A stretch of DNA of 47,228 nucleotides from Sediminibacterium sp. (GCA_027490265.1 JAIXYL010000137.1:1-47228); one strand, 5' to 3'; shown: positions 8,224-16,732, counted from the first letter of the stretch. The notes: generated from the sequence alone by a model not told the origin. Translations and numbers: made by a program.

Positions 8224-9147
8224 TTAAACCACCCCCAGTTTTTTCAATACCACTTCAGCCATTTTAAAATAAGCTTCATGGCTATAGCCAGCTATATGTG
8301 GCGTAATCAACACATTTGGCATGGCCATTAATTTATCGAGGGTTGATTGCTCTGCTTCGGTATAACTTTTCAACTGCTCATTTTCTAGTACATCTAATCC
8401 AGCAGCCCTTATTTGACCCTTTTCTAGGGCGCTGATTAATGCGGCAGTATCAGTTACTTTGCCCCTACAAGTTGATAAAAAATAAGGTTGCTTTTGCAAG
8501 GCATTAAAAAATGAATGATTTGCATAGTGTTTGGTTTCCGAAGTAAGCGGAAGATGAAGGCTGATGATGTCTGCCTCAGCTGAAACAGCTGCCAATGAAG
8601 CTTCATGAATATAGCCATTTCCAAACCCAGATTTGTATTGATCAACCGCCAATATGGTCACGCCAAAGGGTTCTAACAATCGTGCAAAAGCAGATCCAGT
8701 ATTTCCATATCCAATGATGCCAACGGTTTTGCCAGAGAGTTCATCTGCTCTGTTTTCATCACGCAACCATAACCCTTTTTTAATTTCATCATAGCTGCTG
8801 CTGATTCTATTCATCAGATTCAACAACAAGCCCAAATTATGTTCAGCTACGGCATTGCGGTTGCCTTCTGGACTACTTTCACATTGAATGCCTTTGCTTT
8901 CAGCATACGCTACATCAATCAATTCCATTCCACTTCCCAATCGGCCAATCCATTTCAAGTTGGGAGCGGCATCAATTATTTCGCGATCAATAGTTAATCT
9001 GGTGGTTACAATCAACCCAACTGCATCAGCTATGATAATTTTTAAGGCATCATAGGTTATCGTGGGCTGATACGCTACCGAGAAACCTTTATGCTCTAGT
9101 GTATCAATTAAATATGGATGCACTTTTGCTGTTACAATTACCTTCAT
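8224..9147 (-). CDS. D-isomer-specific 2-hydroxyacid dehydrogenase
   Basis: This NAD(P)-dependent dehydrogenase of about 307 residues interconverts a 2-keto acid and its D-2-hydroxy acid. The Rossmann signature [14 protein letters not shown] is clear. The catalytic trio can be assigned: arginine in STCRGKV, glutamate in DVLENEQ and histidine in TPHIAGYS. It resembles the phosphoglycerate-dehydrogenase-like branch but lacks the C-terminal ACT domain of SerA, so the substrate is open. An ATG at 9156, directly abutting the ksgA stop, would add three residues. It is the second gene of a ksgA operon, and the hairpin at 8154-8191 is a candidate terminator. Confidence 0.88.
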   Translation of the reverse strand: MKVIVTAKVHPYLIDTLEHKGFSVAYQPTITYDALKIIIADAVGLIVTTRLTIDREIIDAAPNLKWIGRLGSGMELIDVAYAESKGIQCESSPEGNRNAVAEHNLGLLLNLMNRISSSYDEIKKGLWLRDENRADELSGKTVGIIGYGNTGSAFARLLEPFGVTILAVDQYKSGFGNGYIHEASLAAVSAEADIISLHLPLTSETKHYANHSFFNALQKQPYFLSTCRGKVTDTAALISALEKGQIRAAGLDVLENEQLKSYTEAEQSTLDKLMAMPNVLITPHIAGYSHEAYFKMAEVVLKKLGVV

Positions 9148-9156
9148 GATATTCAT

Positions 9157-9912
9157 TTATCCCATTTTAAAAGTAAGGTCGGCAAACTCTTGTACAGTAA
9201 GCTGTTCAGCTCTTTTGGTAAATAGATCTTCTTGCAAAACTGCTGCTTCAAAAAAAGGCTTCATCGGATTGCGCAACATTTTTCTTCTTTGCCCAAATGC
9301 TGCTTTTACCAAAGTAAAGAACGCTTTCTCCGATCTTACCGCAACTGGTGTTGCCTTACGTGTTAACCGGATGACGCCACTCATTACTTTAGGTGGTGGA
9401 TTGAAACTGCTTGGTGGCACATCAAATAAATAGTCTACATCGTAAAAAGCCTGTACCAATACACTCAATATGCCATATACTTTTGTATGCGGTTTTGATA
9501 CAATTCGCTCAGCTACTTCTTTTTGAAACATGCCAATCATCACTGGAATCTGTTCTTTCCATTCTAAAAGTCTAAACACAATTTGGGTAGAAATATTATA
9601 GGGGAAATTTCCCACCAGTGTAAATTGATCTTGAAAAGGAATGGGTATATCTAAAATGCTGCCTTCAATTATGGACTCAGCTAATGAAGGATAGGTCAAT
9701 GTTAAATACGCTACTTTTTCTCTATCCAATTCAACCGCTTTAAAATGATTGATGGGAAGCTTGAGCAAATATTTGGTTAGCGCACCTGCTCCAGGCCCAA
9801 CCTCTAATACCTGATTCATATTGGCTTCATCTAAAGCAGCAACGATTTGCTTACAGATGGCTTCATTGGTGAGGAAATGCTGACCCAGCGACTTTTTGAG
9901 CGTATATTGCAT
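9157..9912 (-). CDS. ksgA: 16S rRNA dimethyladenosine transferase KsgA (RsmA)
   Basis: KsgA dimethylates the two adjacent adenines in the 3' terminal helix of 16S rRNA during small-subunit maturation. It uses S-adenosylmethionine. The N-terminal SLGQHFLTN motif, the SAM-binding loop EVGPGAGALT (residues 37-46) and the catalytic NFPYN motif (102-106) are intact. The length of 251 residues is normal. The promoter TACTTTTG ends five bases before the ATG, so the mRNA should have almost no leader. It diverges from pdxA across 41 bases and reads directly into the dehydrogenase gene. Confidence 0.96.
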   Translation of the reverse strand: MQYTLKKSLGQHFLTNEAICKQIVAALDEANMNQVLEVGPGAGALTKYLLKLPINHFKAVELDREKVAYLTLTYPSLAESIIEGSILDIPIPFQDQFTLVGNFPYNISTQIVFRLLEWKEQIPVMIGMFQKEVAERIVSKPHTKVYGILSVLVQAFYDVDYLFDVPPSSFNPPPKVMSGVIRLTRKATPVAVRSEKAFFTLVKAAFGQRRKMLRNPMKPFFEAAVLQEDLFTKRAEQLTVQEFADLTFKMG

Positions 9913-9917
9913 GACTG

Positions 9918-9925
9918 CAAAAGTA
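9918..9925 (-). promoter_or_regulatory. Promoter -7 element for ksgA (TACTTTTG)
   Basis: A full TAnnTTTG match. Only five bases separate it from the ksgA ATG, which predicts transcription starting at or within a few bases of the start codon. Confidence 0.6.
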
Positions 9926-9953
9926 GTATTTTAGCACCCTAAATAATGGCTCA

Positions 9954-11048
9954 ATGAGTAATGATATGCAAAAACCTATAATTGGCTTTACCTGTGGTGA
10001 TTTAAACGGTATTGGGTTAGAAATAATTATCAAAACATTAATGGATCAAAGAATACTTGATTTCTGCACTCCCATTGTGTTTGCGAGTAATAAAAGCTTG
10101 AATTTTTATAGAAAAGCCATCCCAGACTCTAACTTTAATTGCACCAATATCAACAATTTCACCCGCATCAATCCCAAACAAGTCAATATTTTCAATGTTT
10201 GGGAAGAGGAAGTAGTGATTACCCCAGGTGAATTGAACAATACAGGCGGCCAATACGCTTTAAAATCTTTAGAAGAAGCCACCAAAGCATTAAAAGAAGG
10301 CCATATTCATGGATTGGTGACCGCTCCTATTCACAAGAAAAATATACAGTCAGAGAGTTTTAACTACAGTGGCCATACGCCTTATTTTAAAGCCTTTTTT
10401 GGGGTCACAGACGTGGTCATGTTGATGGTTGCTGAAAATATGCGTGTGGGCTTAGTGACCGAACATGTGACTGTTGAAGAAGTGGCCAAACATATTACCA
10501 AAGACAATATTCTGAGCAAATTGCAAATCATTCACCAGTCTTTACAGAAGGATTTTGGCATCGACAAACCTAAAATTGCGGTATTGGCATTGAACCCACA
10601 TGCAGGCGATGATGGTTTGATTGGAAAAGAAGAAATGGACATCATTAAACCTGCAATCAAAGAAGCCAAAAATAAATTATTGGTGTTTGGACCATACCCC
10701 GCTGATGCATTTTTTGCAAGAGGCTTGCATGAAAAATTTGATGCTGTATTGGCCATGTATCATGACCAAGGTTTGATTCCATTTAAATCATTGGCATTTG
10801 GAGAAGGTGTCAATTACACTGCCGGACTGCCTGCTGTAAGAACGAGCCCTGATCATGGGACTGCTTTTGATATTGCTGGTAAGGGAAAAGCAGACCATGC
10901 TTCCTTTTTAGCGGCAACTTTTGAATGTATAGATATTTTGAACAGACGCTTGGGATATGCAGACAGACATCGCAATCCATTGCGTAAAATCAGTGCAAGA
11001 ATGTTGGCCAATGCCATAGACGAACGTATTGAAGAAAACGAAGGATAA
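9954..11048 (+). CDS. pdxA: 4-hydroxythreonine-4-phosphate dehydrogenase PdxA
   Basis: PdxA oxidises 4-phosphohydroxy-L-threonine in the DXP-dependent pathway to pyridoxal 5'-phosphate. The N-terminal GFTCGDLNGIG is the family signature. The three metal-binding histidines appear as YSGHTPYF, LNPHAGDDG and MYHDQGL. At 364 residues the length is normal for Bacteroidota members. The ATG at 9954 is used; another at 9966 is possible. An aldose-epimerase-like gene begins four bases after the stop, so the two are cotranscribed. It diverges from ksgA, a pairing I recall being conserved widely in bacteria. Confidence 0.96.
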   Translation: MSNDMQKPIIGFTCGDLNGIGLEIIIKTLMDQRILDFCTPIVFASNKSLNFYRKAIPDSNFNCTNINNFTRINPKQVNIFNVWEEEVVITPGELNNTGGQYALKSLEEATKALKEGHIHGLVTAPIHKKNIQSESFNYSGHTPYFKAFFGVTDVVMLMVAENMRVGLVTEHVTVEEVAKHITKDNILSKLQIIHQSLQKDFGIDKPKIAVLALNPHAGDDGLIGKEEMDIIKPAIKEAKNKLLVFGPYPADAFFARGLHEKFDAVLAMYHDQGLIPFKSLAFGEGVNYTAGLPAVRTSPDHGTAFDIAGKGKADHASFLAATFECIDILNRRLGYADRHRNPLRKISARMLANAIDERIEENEG

Positions 11049-11052
11049 TTTT

Positions 11053-11922
11053 ATGATCTACTTAGAAAATACAGAACTAAAAATTGCTATATCAGAACAA
11101 GGGGCTGAATTGCAATCGGTCTATCATCAGCAAACAGGATTAGAGTATTTATGGAGTGGGGATCCTGTATTTTGGGGTAAAAAAAGTCCGGTTCTGTTTC
11201 CAATCGTAGGTACGTTAAAGAACAATCAATTCTCCCATAATGGTGAAAATTATACTTTAAGCAGACATGGGTTTGCCAGAGATAAAACATTCAAAATCAC
11301 TGAATCGGCCGCTCATCGGGTTTGTTTAACATTGGAAGCAGACGAACAAACATTGGCCACTTATCCGTTCTTATTCAGATTCAGCATCATTTATGAAATC
11401 AAAAAAAACATATTGAGCTGTACGTACCATATTGCCAATATAGACATTAAACCAATGTATTTTTCAGTTGGTGCACATCCAGCATTTAAAGTGCCATTAG
11501 AAGAAGGTTTTGACTTTGACCAATATTATTTATTGTTTGATCAAGCGGAAAACGCCAACAAATGGCCCATTACAGCCGAGGGATTGATTGACAACAATGC
11601 TGTTCCATTTTTTCACAACAACAACCAAATCAATTTAAGTAAAGCATTGTTCTATGGGGATGCGTTGGTATTTAAAAATTTGGAGTCAAGCTCTATCAAA
11701 CTCTGTCATACAGAAAGTAAGCATGGCTTTCATTTTTCTTGGAAAGACTTCCCCTACATGGGTATCTGGAGTGCTAAAGATGCACCATTCGTTTGCATTG
11801 AGCCCTGGTGTGGTATTGCAGACCACGTTCATGCCAGCGGAGAATTAAGGGAGAAAGAAGGTACAATTTTATTGACCCCAGGTCAAAGCACAGATAGAAC
11901 TTGGCAAGTACAACTTTATTAA
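11053..11922 (+). CDS. Aldose 1-epimerase family protein
   Basis: This 289-residue protein belongs to the galactose-mutarotase-like family that interconverts sugar anomers. The N-terminus (LKIAISEQGAELQSV) matches the subgroup related to YeaD and glucose-6-phosphate epimerases. The expected active-site histidine (HPAFKVP) and glutamate (CIEPWCG) are visible. The exact sugar is not predictable. The ATG at 11053 follows pdxA by four bases; a TTG at 11029 inside pdxA is less likely. Its stop codon directly abuts the stop of the convergent LolA-like gene with no intervening base. Cytoplasmic. Confidence 0.88.
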   Translation: MIYLENTELKIAISEQGAELQSVYHQQTGLEYLWSGDPVFWGKKSPVLFPIVGTLKNNQFSHNGENYTLSRHGFARDKTFKITESAAHRVCLTLEADEQTLATYPFLFRFSIIYEIKKNILSCTYHIANIDIKPMYFSVGAHPAFKVPLEEGFDFDQYYLLFDQAENANKWPITAEGLIDNNAVPFFHNNNQINLSKALFYGDALVFKNLESSSIKLCHTESKHGFHFSWKDFPYMGIWSAKDAPFVCIEPWCGIADHVHASGELREKEGTILLTPGQSTDRTWQVQLY

Positions 11923-12615
11923 TTACTTAAATAAAGCATCGCTTAAACCAGTGTTGATATTATACGCCGTATAATTGATTTCAACGCGACCCTTTTTGCC
12001 TTTCATTTTGTCTTTAATGGCTTTATCAGTATCGTCAAATTCTAGTGTAATACCCTTTGGTAACTTATAGTCCTTTGCATTAAAGCTAAACAATACTTTA
12101 TCTGGCAAACCATAAGCAGCATATTGCCCATAATACAATTCCATTTCATAAGTTCCATTCTCGCGAGTTGTAGTGACCGATTTGCGGATCAACAAGTTGG
12201 TTTCGTCAATATATAGGGTTGAGAGTATAATTTCTCCAGCATCTGCTTCTGGCAATAGTTTCACTACTCTAACTGCAGTGCCACCTACCGTACTTAAGCC
12301 TGCATCTATGGCTACAAATCCAGATTGCATAATCATGCTGCCAATATTAATGCTTACACCGCCTTTGGGTAATACAGAAATACCTCCGTCTCTTTGCAAC
12401 TTAAATTTATTTGGACTCTTGTAAAATACTTTGACTCTACCAATGGGTGCTTTAATAAATGCCACATCAGTTTTCATTTTACCATTGGCGGTATAGTCTT
12501 TTACTTTTTCAAGCTTGGCCTTAACTTTTGAAACCAACGCATTCATATCTTGCGCAAATCCAAACGCTGAAAAGCTACAAGCAAGAAGGAGTAAGTATAT
12601 TTTTTTGTACATCAT
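11923..12615 (-). CDS. LolA-like outer-membrane lipoprotein-sorting family protein
   Basis: This 230-residue protein has a signal peptide (about residues 1-21, cut near FGFAQ). The mature part has the LolA/LppX-like half-barrel pattern: an early helix (MNALVSKVKAKLEKVKDY), the edge-strand segment KVFYKSPNKFKLQ and a later YIDETNLLIRK strand. Such proteins carry lipids or lipoproteins across the periplasm. It is the last gene of a six-gene operon, 17 bases after an ABC-2 permease. I infer that it works with this transporter on a hydrophobic envelope molecule, not that it is the housekeeping LolA. There is no lipobox. Confidence 0.72.
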   Translation of the reverse strand: MMYKKIYLLLLACSFSAFGFAQDMNALVSKVKAKLEKVKDYTANGKMKTDVAFIKAPIGRVKVFYKSPNKFKLQRDGGISVLPKGGVSINIGSMIMQSGFVAIDAGLSTVGGTAVRVVKLLPEADAGEIILSTLYIDETNLLIRKSVTTTRENGTYEMELYYGQYAAYGLPDKVLFSFNAKDYKLPKGITLEFDDTDKAIKDKMKGKKGRVEINYTAYNINTGLSDALFK

Positions 12616-12632
12616 AGTAAAGGACTTGACAT

Positions 12633-13508
12633 TTAACTAAGGATATCTTTTTTTCTAAATAACCATACTGCTGCACCAACAAATAAAACAATGTGCACCA
12701 ACAAAACGGTTGCTGAGCGAATAATTTTATCAGGATATTGAATACTGCCAATAATGGCTTCGTTGGCATCGTTTACTTTAAAGTCGAAAAACTCCTTCCA
12801 AGTAATCATATGGGTAGTGAACAAATACGGTTTGATTAAATTGAACAGAGGGATATTCATGGTACTCAAAATAGTACATACAATAATCACACTCATGGTC
12901 GCAACAATTGGCCCTATTGAATTTTCTGCAAAAAAAGATAAAAAGAAACCCAATGCCGCAACGGTTACCATGGCCAATGCTGCAAAACAAAAAGCACCCG
13001 CATATCGCCAAAAAACATCCGACTCTTTAACAATGACCACATAGCTGCTTTTCATTAAGAATAAATCGTCTGTGCCAAAAATCAACATGCTTAAAAACAA
13101 ACCCATGATGGCAATCCAAATCAATAACAATAAGGTGTAAATAACAGATGCAATGAACTTAGCCATTACAATAGCTGTTCGCGATTGCGGCTTGGTTAAC
13201 AATAAACGCAGGGTACCCATATTGGCTTCACCTGAAATCATATCTGCAGCAATTAATGCAATCAGTAATGGTACATGTACCAATAATAATTGTAAAATCA
13301 CGTAGCAAATAAAATAGCCATTTAAAATCTTTCCATCCACGCTAAATGAACCAGCGAAATCAGCCATTACGAAATCTGTGTATTCCTTACCATCCACCAT
13401 TAAACCCAATTGGATTACCCCAATTAACGCAGTAATGGCAGCAAAAGACAAATAGGTTCTTGGTCTTTTAAATACTTTGTATAACTCAATTTGTAAATGT
13501 TCCCACAT
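12633..13508 (-). CDS. ABC-2 type transporter permease
   Basis: This 291-residue permease has a cytoplasmic amphipathic start (MWEHLQIELYKVFKRPRTY), about six transmembrane helices and the NMGTLRLLLTKPQSRT elbow motif typical of ABC-2 exporters such as drug or natural-product permeases. Its first 23 bases overlap the 3' end of the ATPase gene, so the two subunits are translationally coupled. Substrate is unknown. Position between a dedicated ATPase and a LolA-like protein suggests export of something hydrophobic; that is inference. Two copies would be expected per transporter, since no second permease is present. Confidence 0.85.
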   Translation of the reverse strand: MWEHLQIELYKVFKRPRTYLSFAAITALIGVIQLGLMVDGKEYTDFVMADFAGSFSVDGKILNGYFICYVILQLLLVHVPLLIALIAADMISGEANMGTLRLLLTKPQSRTAIVMAKFIASVIYTLLLLIWIAIMGLFLSMLIFGTDDLFLMKSSYVVIVKESDVFWRYAGAFCFAALAMVTVAALGFFLSFFAENSIGPIVATMSVIIVCTILSTMNIPLFNLIKPYLFTTHMITWKEFFDFKVNDANEAIIGSIQYPDKIIRSATVLLVHIVLFVGAAVWLFRKKDILS

Positions 13509-14421
13509 GTTGTTTTCCTGCTGTTACTTGTAAAAAATAATCTTCCAGACTATGTCTTGCCTGCAAAGAATAAATATCAACTCCAGACGCTGCCAACATT
13601 CGATTGAATGCTGGTATATCTTCTTTGTTTAAACCAACCATTAATTGTCCGTCTCTTTCAGGCAATAAGTGTTTGGCCCATTCAGAATTTAGAATGGTTG
13701 CGCTGGCTGCACTTAAATTAGCCACACTAATTTGCAAAATAGTTTGTTGGTCATTGAATAAAGTTGCAGAAGATCCTTCAACCAATTTTCTTCCTTTATC
13801 AATGATTAAAATGCGGGTAGCAATTTGCTCAATTTCATTTAACAAGTGAGAAGACACAATCACTGTTTTCTTCATCTCGCGCGATAAGATTAGAATTAAA
13901 TTCCTAATATCTGCAATGCCTTGTGGATCTAATCCGTTGGTAGGCTCATCTAAAATGATTAACTGGGGATTGTGCACCAAGGCAATGCCAATACCCAAAC
14001 GTTGTTTCATCCCCTGTGAGAATGTTTTAACGGTATCATTTGCTCGAGCAGCCAAACCCACCATTTCTAATTGATCCATTAACAGCTTATGGGTAGGCTT
14101 CACTCCACTTAATTTTGCAAAGAGTTTTAAATTCTCGTAAGCAGATAAATATTTGTAAACATCTGGTTTTTCTATGACGGCCCCTACTTGAGCTAAAATA
14201 TCCTTGCGGTGCGTATTTAAATTATAGCCAAAAATAGAAATATCACCCTCCGTTGGCGTAATCAAGGTCAGTAACATCCGAATGGTTGTACTCTTGCCTG
14301 CACCGTTTTGCCCAAGAAACCCATAAACGTCTCCAGATTCTACTGAAAAAGACAGTTGATTAACGGCGGTGAGTTGATTGAACTGTTTGGTAAGTCCGGA
14401 AACCTTTACGATTGATTGCAT
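13486..14421 (-). CDS. ABC transporter ATP-binding protein
   Basis: This 311-residue ATPase has all nucleotide-binding motifs: Walker A GQNGAGKST at residues 37-45, signature FSQGMKQR (an SQGM variant common in ABC-2 exporters), Walker B LIILDEP and the switch histidine in VSSHLLNE. A C-terminal extension of about 90 residues is like those of drug and bacitracin exporters. Start at ATG 14421; a TTG at 14439 is weaker and would lie in an inverted repeat. The gene follows the winged-helix regulator by 33 bases, and that gap contains a symmetric repeat at 14423-14439. Confidence 0.9.
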   Translation of the reverse strand: MQSIVKVSGLTKQFNQLTAVNQLSFSVESGDVYGFLGQNGAGKSTTIRMLLTLITPTEGDISIFGYNLNTHRKDILAQVGAVIEKPDVYKYLSAYENLKLFAKLSGVKPTHKLLMDQLEMVGLAARANDTVKTFSQGMKQRLGIGIALVHNPQLIILDEPTNGLDPQGIADIRNLILILSREMKKTVIVSSHLLNEIEQIATRILIIDKGRKLVEGSSATLFNDQQTILQISVANLSAASATILNSEWAKHLLPERDGQLMVGLNKEDIPAFNRMLAASGVDIYSLQARHSLEDYFLQVTAGKQHVGTFTN

Positions 14422-14422
14422 G

Positions 14423-14439
14423 TTGTTGTATAACAACAA
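14423..14439. promoter_or_regulatory. Inverted repeat, candidate operator
   Basis: TTGTTGT and ACAACAA are perfect seven-base arms separated by ATA. The repeat lies between the regulator stop codon (14455) and the ABC ATPase start (14421). It resembles sites bound by small dimeric winged-helix repressors. As RNA it could also be a weak hairpin next to the start codon. No binding evidence exists. Confidence 0.4.
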
Positions 14440-14454
14440 AACTAGTTAAGATGT

Positions 14455-14739
14455 TTAAACTTTTAGGTATTGCTGCAAGGCTTTTACATATTCTTCAAAA
14501 GCCTGAATACCTTCTGGTGTAATTTTACAAGTGGTTTGAGGGTAATTGTCTTTAAACTGCTTGACCACTTCAATATAACCCGCATCTTTTAGTTTCTGCA
14601 CCTGAACGCTCAAATTACCAGCAGAAGCATTGGTTTTCTCCCTTATAAAGGTAAACTCAGCCTCTTTAACACTAATGAGCAAACTCATTACCGCTAAGCG
14701 TAACTGCGAATGTAATATGGGATCTAGTTCTTTAAACAT
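14455..14739 (-). CDS. Small winged-helix transcriptional regulator
   Basis: This 94-residue protein is almost entirely one winged-helix DNA-binding domain of the HTH_34/MarR-like type: LDPILHSQLRLAVMSLL, then FIREKTNASAGNLSVQVQKL as recognition region, then a wing with TTCKITPEG and a short C-terminal helix likely used for dimerisation. It has no ligand or receiver domain, so any signal must come from a partner. Its start overlaps the end of the upstream membrane-protein gene by eight bases, and the ABC transporter genes follow. I infer that it controls this operon. Confidence 0.85.
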   Translation of the reverse strand: MFKELDPILHSQLRLAVMSLLISVKEAEFTFIREKTNASAGNLSVQVQKLKDAGYIEVVKQFKDNYPQTTCKITPEGIQAFEEYVKALQQYLKV

Positions 14740-15418
14740 TAGTACGAGTCTGAGCTAAATATTTTCTTCTTAAAATAACACCGGGAATAAACCAACAAAT
14801 CAATGCTGCAGCAGAACCTAAAAGCATATCATATTTACTTTCTGTAAATAAGCTGAGCATAAACAAACCATAAGTCATGATGGCCCCAATTTTCATGGGC
14901 ATAAATTTTTTCACCAATCCGGTTACCATGGTTGGGAAAGCATAGATCAATATATAGATGGAATACAAAGAGGGTGTAAATGGCTGGATGGTTTCATCAG
15001 GTTTAAGGCCATCTAAATAATGCTTTGTCATTGTCCAACCTTCTTGGTTAATGATTTTTTCAGTTTGAATGGGAACAATGTTTTGATAAAAGCTTAAGGC
15101 AAATATACTGATACCAAACACCAACCATACCGCATTGATTACATCATCATCAAATTGTTTGGCTTTCAGATTCTTTTTTTCGCGCATGGAAATATATATC
15201 TGAGGAACTATGGCAGCAAACACCAACCACCATATATCAATCATCAAACTAAAATTGTATTCGCGCTGCAAATAAGATACAAACGATGCTATAGACACCA
15301 CAGCACCCCATAGTAAAGAACCAATCCCAGAGTCGTGGTAACTGCCCTTTGCCTTTTTAATCATTTCAGCGATTAGCTGTAAACTTTCTTGTTCTGAAAA
15401 TTTGGATTCGTTAGCCAT
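14732..15418 (-). CDS. Membrane protein, paralogue of the adjacent upstream gene
   Basis: I do not recognise a named family. The 228-residue protein has a cytosolic N-terminus with a short helix (LIAEMIKKAKGSYHDSG), then about six transmembrane helices, and ends with WFIPGVILRRKYL. The upstream protein (15411-16007) has the same plan and shares the MI-KA-Y-G motif, the W-VFGI helix, the PT-TG turn and the W-IPG-ILR-KY ending. The two are therefore tandem paralogues. This copy has an extra loop of about 30 residues near residues 120-150. Coding overlaps of eight bases on both sides indicate strict coupling with its paralogue and the regulator. Role unknown. Confidence 0.8.
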   Translation of the reverse strand: MANESKFSEQESLQLIAEMIKKAKGSYHDSGIGSLLWGAVVSIASFVSYLQREYNFSLMIDIWWLVFAAIVPQIYISMREKKNLKAKQFDDDVINAVWLVFGISIFALSFYQNIVPIQTEKIINQEGWTMTKHYLDGLKPDETIQPFTPSLYSIYILIYAFPTMVTGLVKKFMPMKIGAIMTYGLFMLSLFTESKYDMLLGSAAALICWFIPGVILRRKYLAQTRTNV

Positions 15419-16007
15419 TGATTGATTGTTTATATTTTGCCCTTAGAATATATCCTGGAATTATCCAAGCTGCAATAACTGCTGGTATCAGCAATAGAAT
15501 AATTTCTTTTGATGGAACAAAGACGGATGCCACTGCTAGTGCCCAACAAATAATACCGCCCATTTTCAATGGATTAAATCGCATGATTGCTCCGGTTAAA
15601 AAAGTAGGAATACCATAGAATAACAAGATGCAAGCATACAACAATTGCCATGTTCCGAGTTTTAACAAAATAAATGAAGCCAATCCCATGCAAATACCAA
15701 ATACCATCCAAACATGTCCAATCATTTCATCGGTATAGGTTTTAACGGTCTCTTTTTTTTCTTTCACCGATAAATAATACGCTTGATAAATCAATGCCAC
15801 AATCGTTAACATCCAAATATAACCTGCATTGGGACCTATATTGGTAAAGGCCAATAAACCATAATGAATAGCAGCACAAACCAAAATTAACCAACCCCAA
15901 ATAAGGTAAAGCGTACCGTTTTCTGAATAACGGTTTTGGGCTTTGTTAATCATACTTTCAATCAACGCTAGGCTAGAATGGGCAGAGAGTTGTTCAGAGG
16001 CATTCAT
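15411..16007 (-). CDS. Membrane protein, first gene of the regulator/ABC operon
   Basis: Unrecognised 198-residue membrane protein with a short cytosolic N-terminal helix (LALIESMINKAQNRYSENG) and about six hydrophobic helices. It ends with WIIPGYILRAKY. It is paralogous to the next gene (14732-15418). It is the first gene of the operon, beginning 18 bases after a near-consensus -7 element TATCTTTA. The stop overlaps the next start by eight bases. With a sensorless DNA-binding protein made from the same mRNA, it is a candidate membrane partner or sensor for that regulator, but nothing in the sequence proves this. Confidence 0.8.
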   Translation of the reverse strand: MNASEQLSAHSSLALIESMINKAQNRYSENGTLYLIWGWLILVCAAIHYGLLAFTNIGPNAGYIWMLTIVALIYQAYYLSVKEKKETVKTYTDEMIGHVWMVFGICMGLASFILLKLGTWQLLYACILLFYGIPTFLTGAIMRFNPLKMGGIICWALAVASVFVPSKEIILLLIPAVIAAWIIPGYILRAKYKQSING

Positions 16008-16025
16008 ATGAATGATTTAAAGGAA

Positions 16026-16056
16026 TAAAGATACCCCTACTCTTAAAAGTAGGGGT
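16026..16056 (-). promoter_or_regulatory. Promoter plus GC-rich palindrome ahead of the membrane-protein operon
   Basis: On the minus strand, ACCCCTACT and AGTAGGGGT (16056-16048 and 16041-16033) form a perfect nine-base inverted repeat with a six-base spacer. It is followed directly by TATCTTTA (16033-16026), one base off the TAnnTTTG consensus. The palindrome fills the -33 to -10 zone. It may be the terminator of the preceding gene (stop at 16073), an operator, or both. The U-tract is poor. Confidence 0.5.
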
Positions 16057-16072
16057 TAAATAGATACACAAA

Positions 16073-16702
16073 TTACTGACAAGCGGCCAACATTTTATCG
16101 GCCTGCTCTTTACCCCATGATGGATGTAATGGAGATGCTGGCTTAAATGCGCTATATAGGGCAACAGATTTTTCAAATAATTTTTTGGCAACTGCTTTAC
16201 CACCTCCAAAAGCTTCAGGTACATTTATTAAATATTCACCTTCTAACAAATAAGGTCTTGGATTGCTTGGATCAATGGCTTTGGCTTTTGCAATGGCTTC
16301 TGATGCAACAGCTCCATAAGATTGCCATCTACTCATTGGATCAACCAGTAGTTGCAAAACAGCAACCTGTTGCTTTAAACAAAATATTTCTGAGTTCATT
16401 TTTTCAATGGCTTCTGCTTTTGCAATCAATTCTTTTGCCTTTTCAGCTGCTTTATCTTTATCAGAAGATGGATTCATAAATGCAGCAAGAATGGTGTTTC
16501 TAGCTGCATAGTAATAAGGCAACCATTGTGTTTTTTCTGCATCTGCAATTCTTTCAAAATATGCAGCAGCTGTTTGTGCATCATCCGGTGATTTAATGTC
16601 CTTTATTTTAGTAAACCCATTTTGCATGGCTGTTTCATATTTGCTTTGTGCATTTACTCCAACAAACGCAAAGATTGCTACGGCTAATAATAATTGTTTC
16701 AT
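16073..16702 (-). CDS. Exported helical protein, TPR-like
   Basis: This 209-residue protein has a clear signal peptide (about residues 1-18, cut after VNAQS). The remainder is alpha-helical with alanine-rich paired helices reminiscent of tetratricopeptide repeats: AAAYFERIADAEKTQWLPYYYAA near residues 45-70 and AIAKAKAIDPSNPRPYLLEGEY near residues 137-160. The second carries the typical A-DP-N-RPYLL turn. I cannot name a function. It follows the 2TM gene by 30 bases, so it probably belongs to the TonB-receptor transcript, and a palindrome 17 bases after its stop may end that transcript. Confidence 0.7.
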   Translation of the reverse strand: MKQLLLAVAIFAFVGVNAQSKYETAMQNGFTKIKDIKSPDDAQTAAAYFERIADAEKTQWLPYYYAARNTILAAFMNPSSDKDKAAEKAKELIAKAEAIEKMNSEIFCLKQQVAVLQLLVDPMSRWQSYGAVASEAIAKAKAIDPSNPRPYLLEGEYLINVPEAFGGGKAVAKKLFEKSVALYSAFKPASPLHPSWGKEQADKMLAACQ

Positions 16703-16732
16703 AATGTGATTTTTAAAATTTTAATAAATGAA

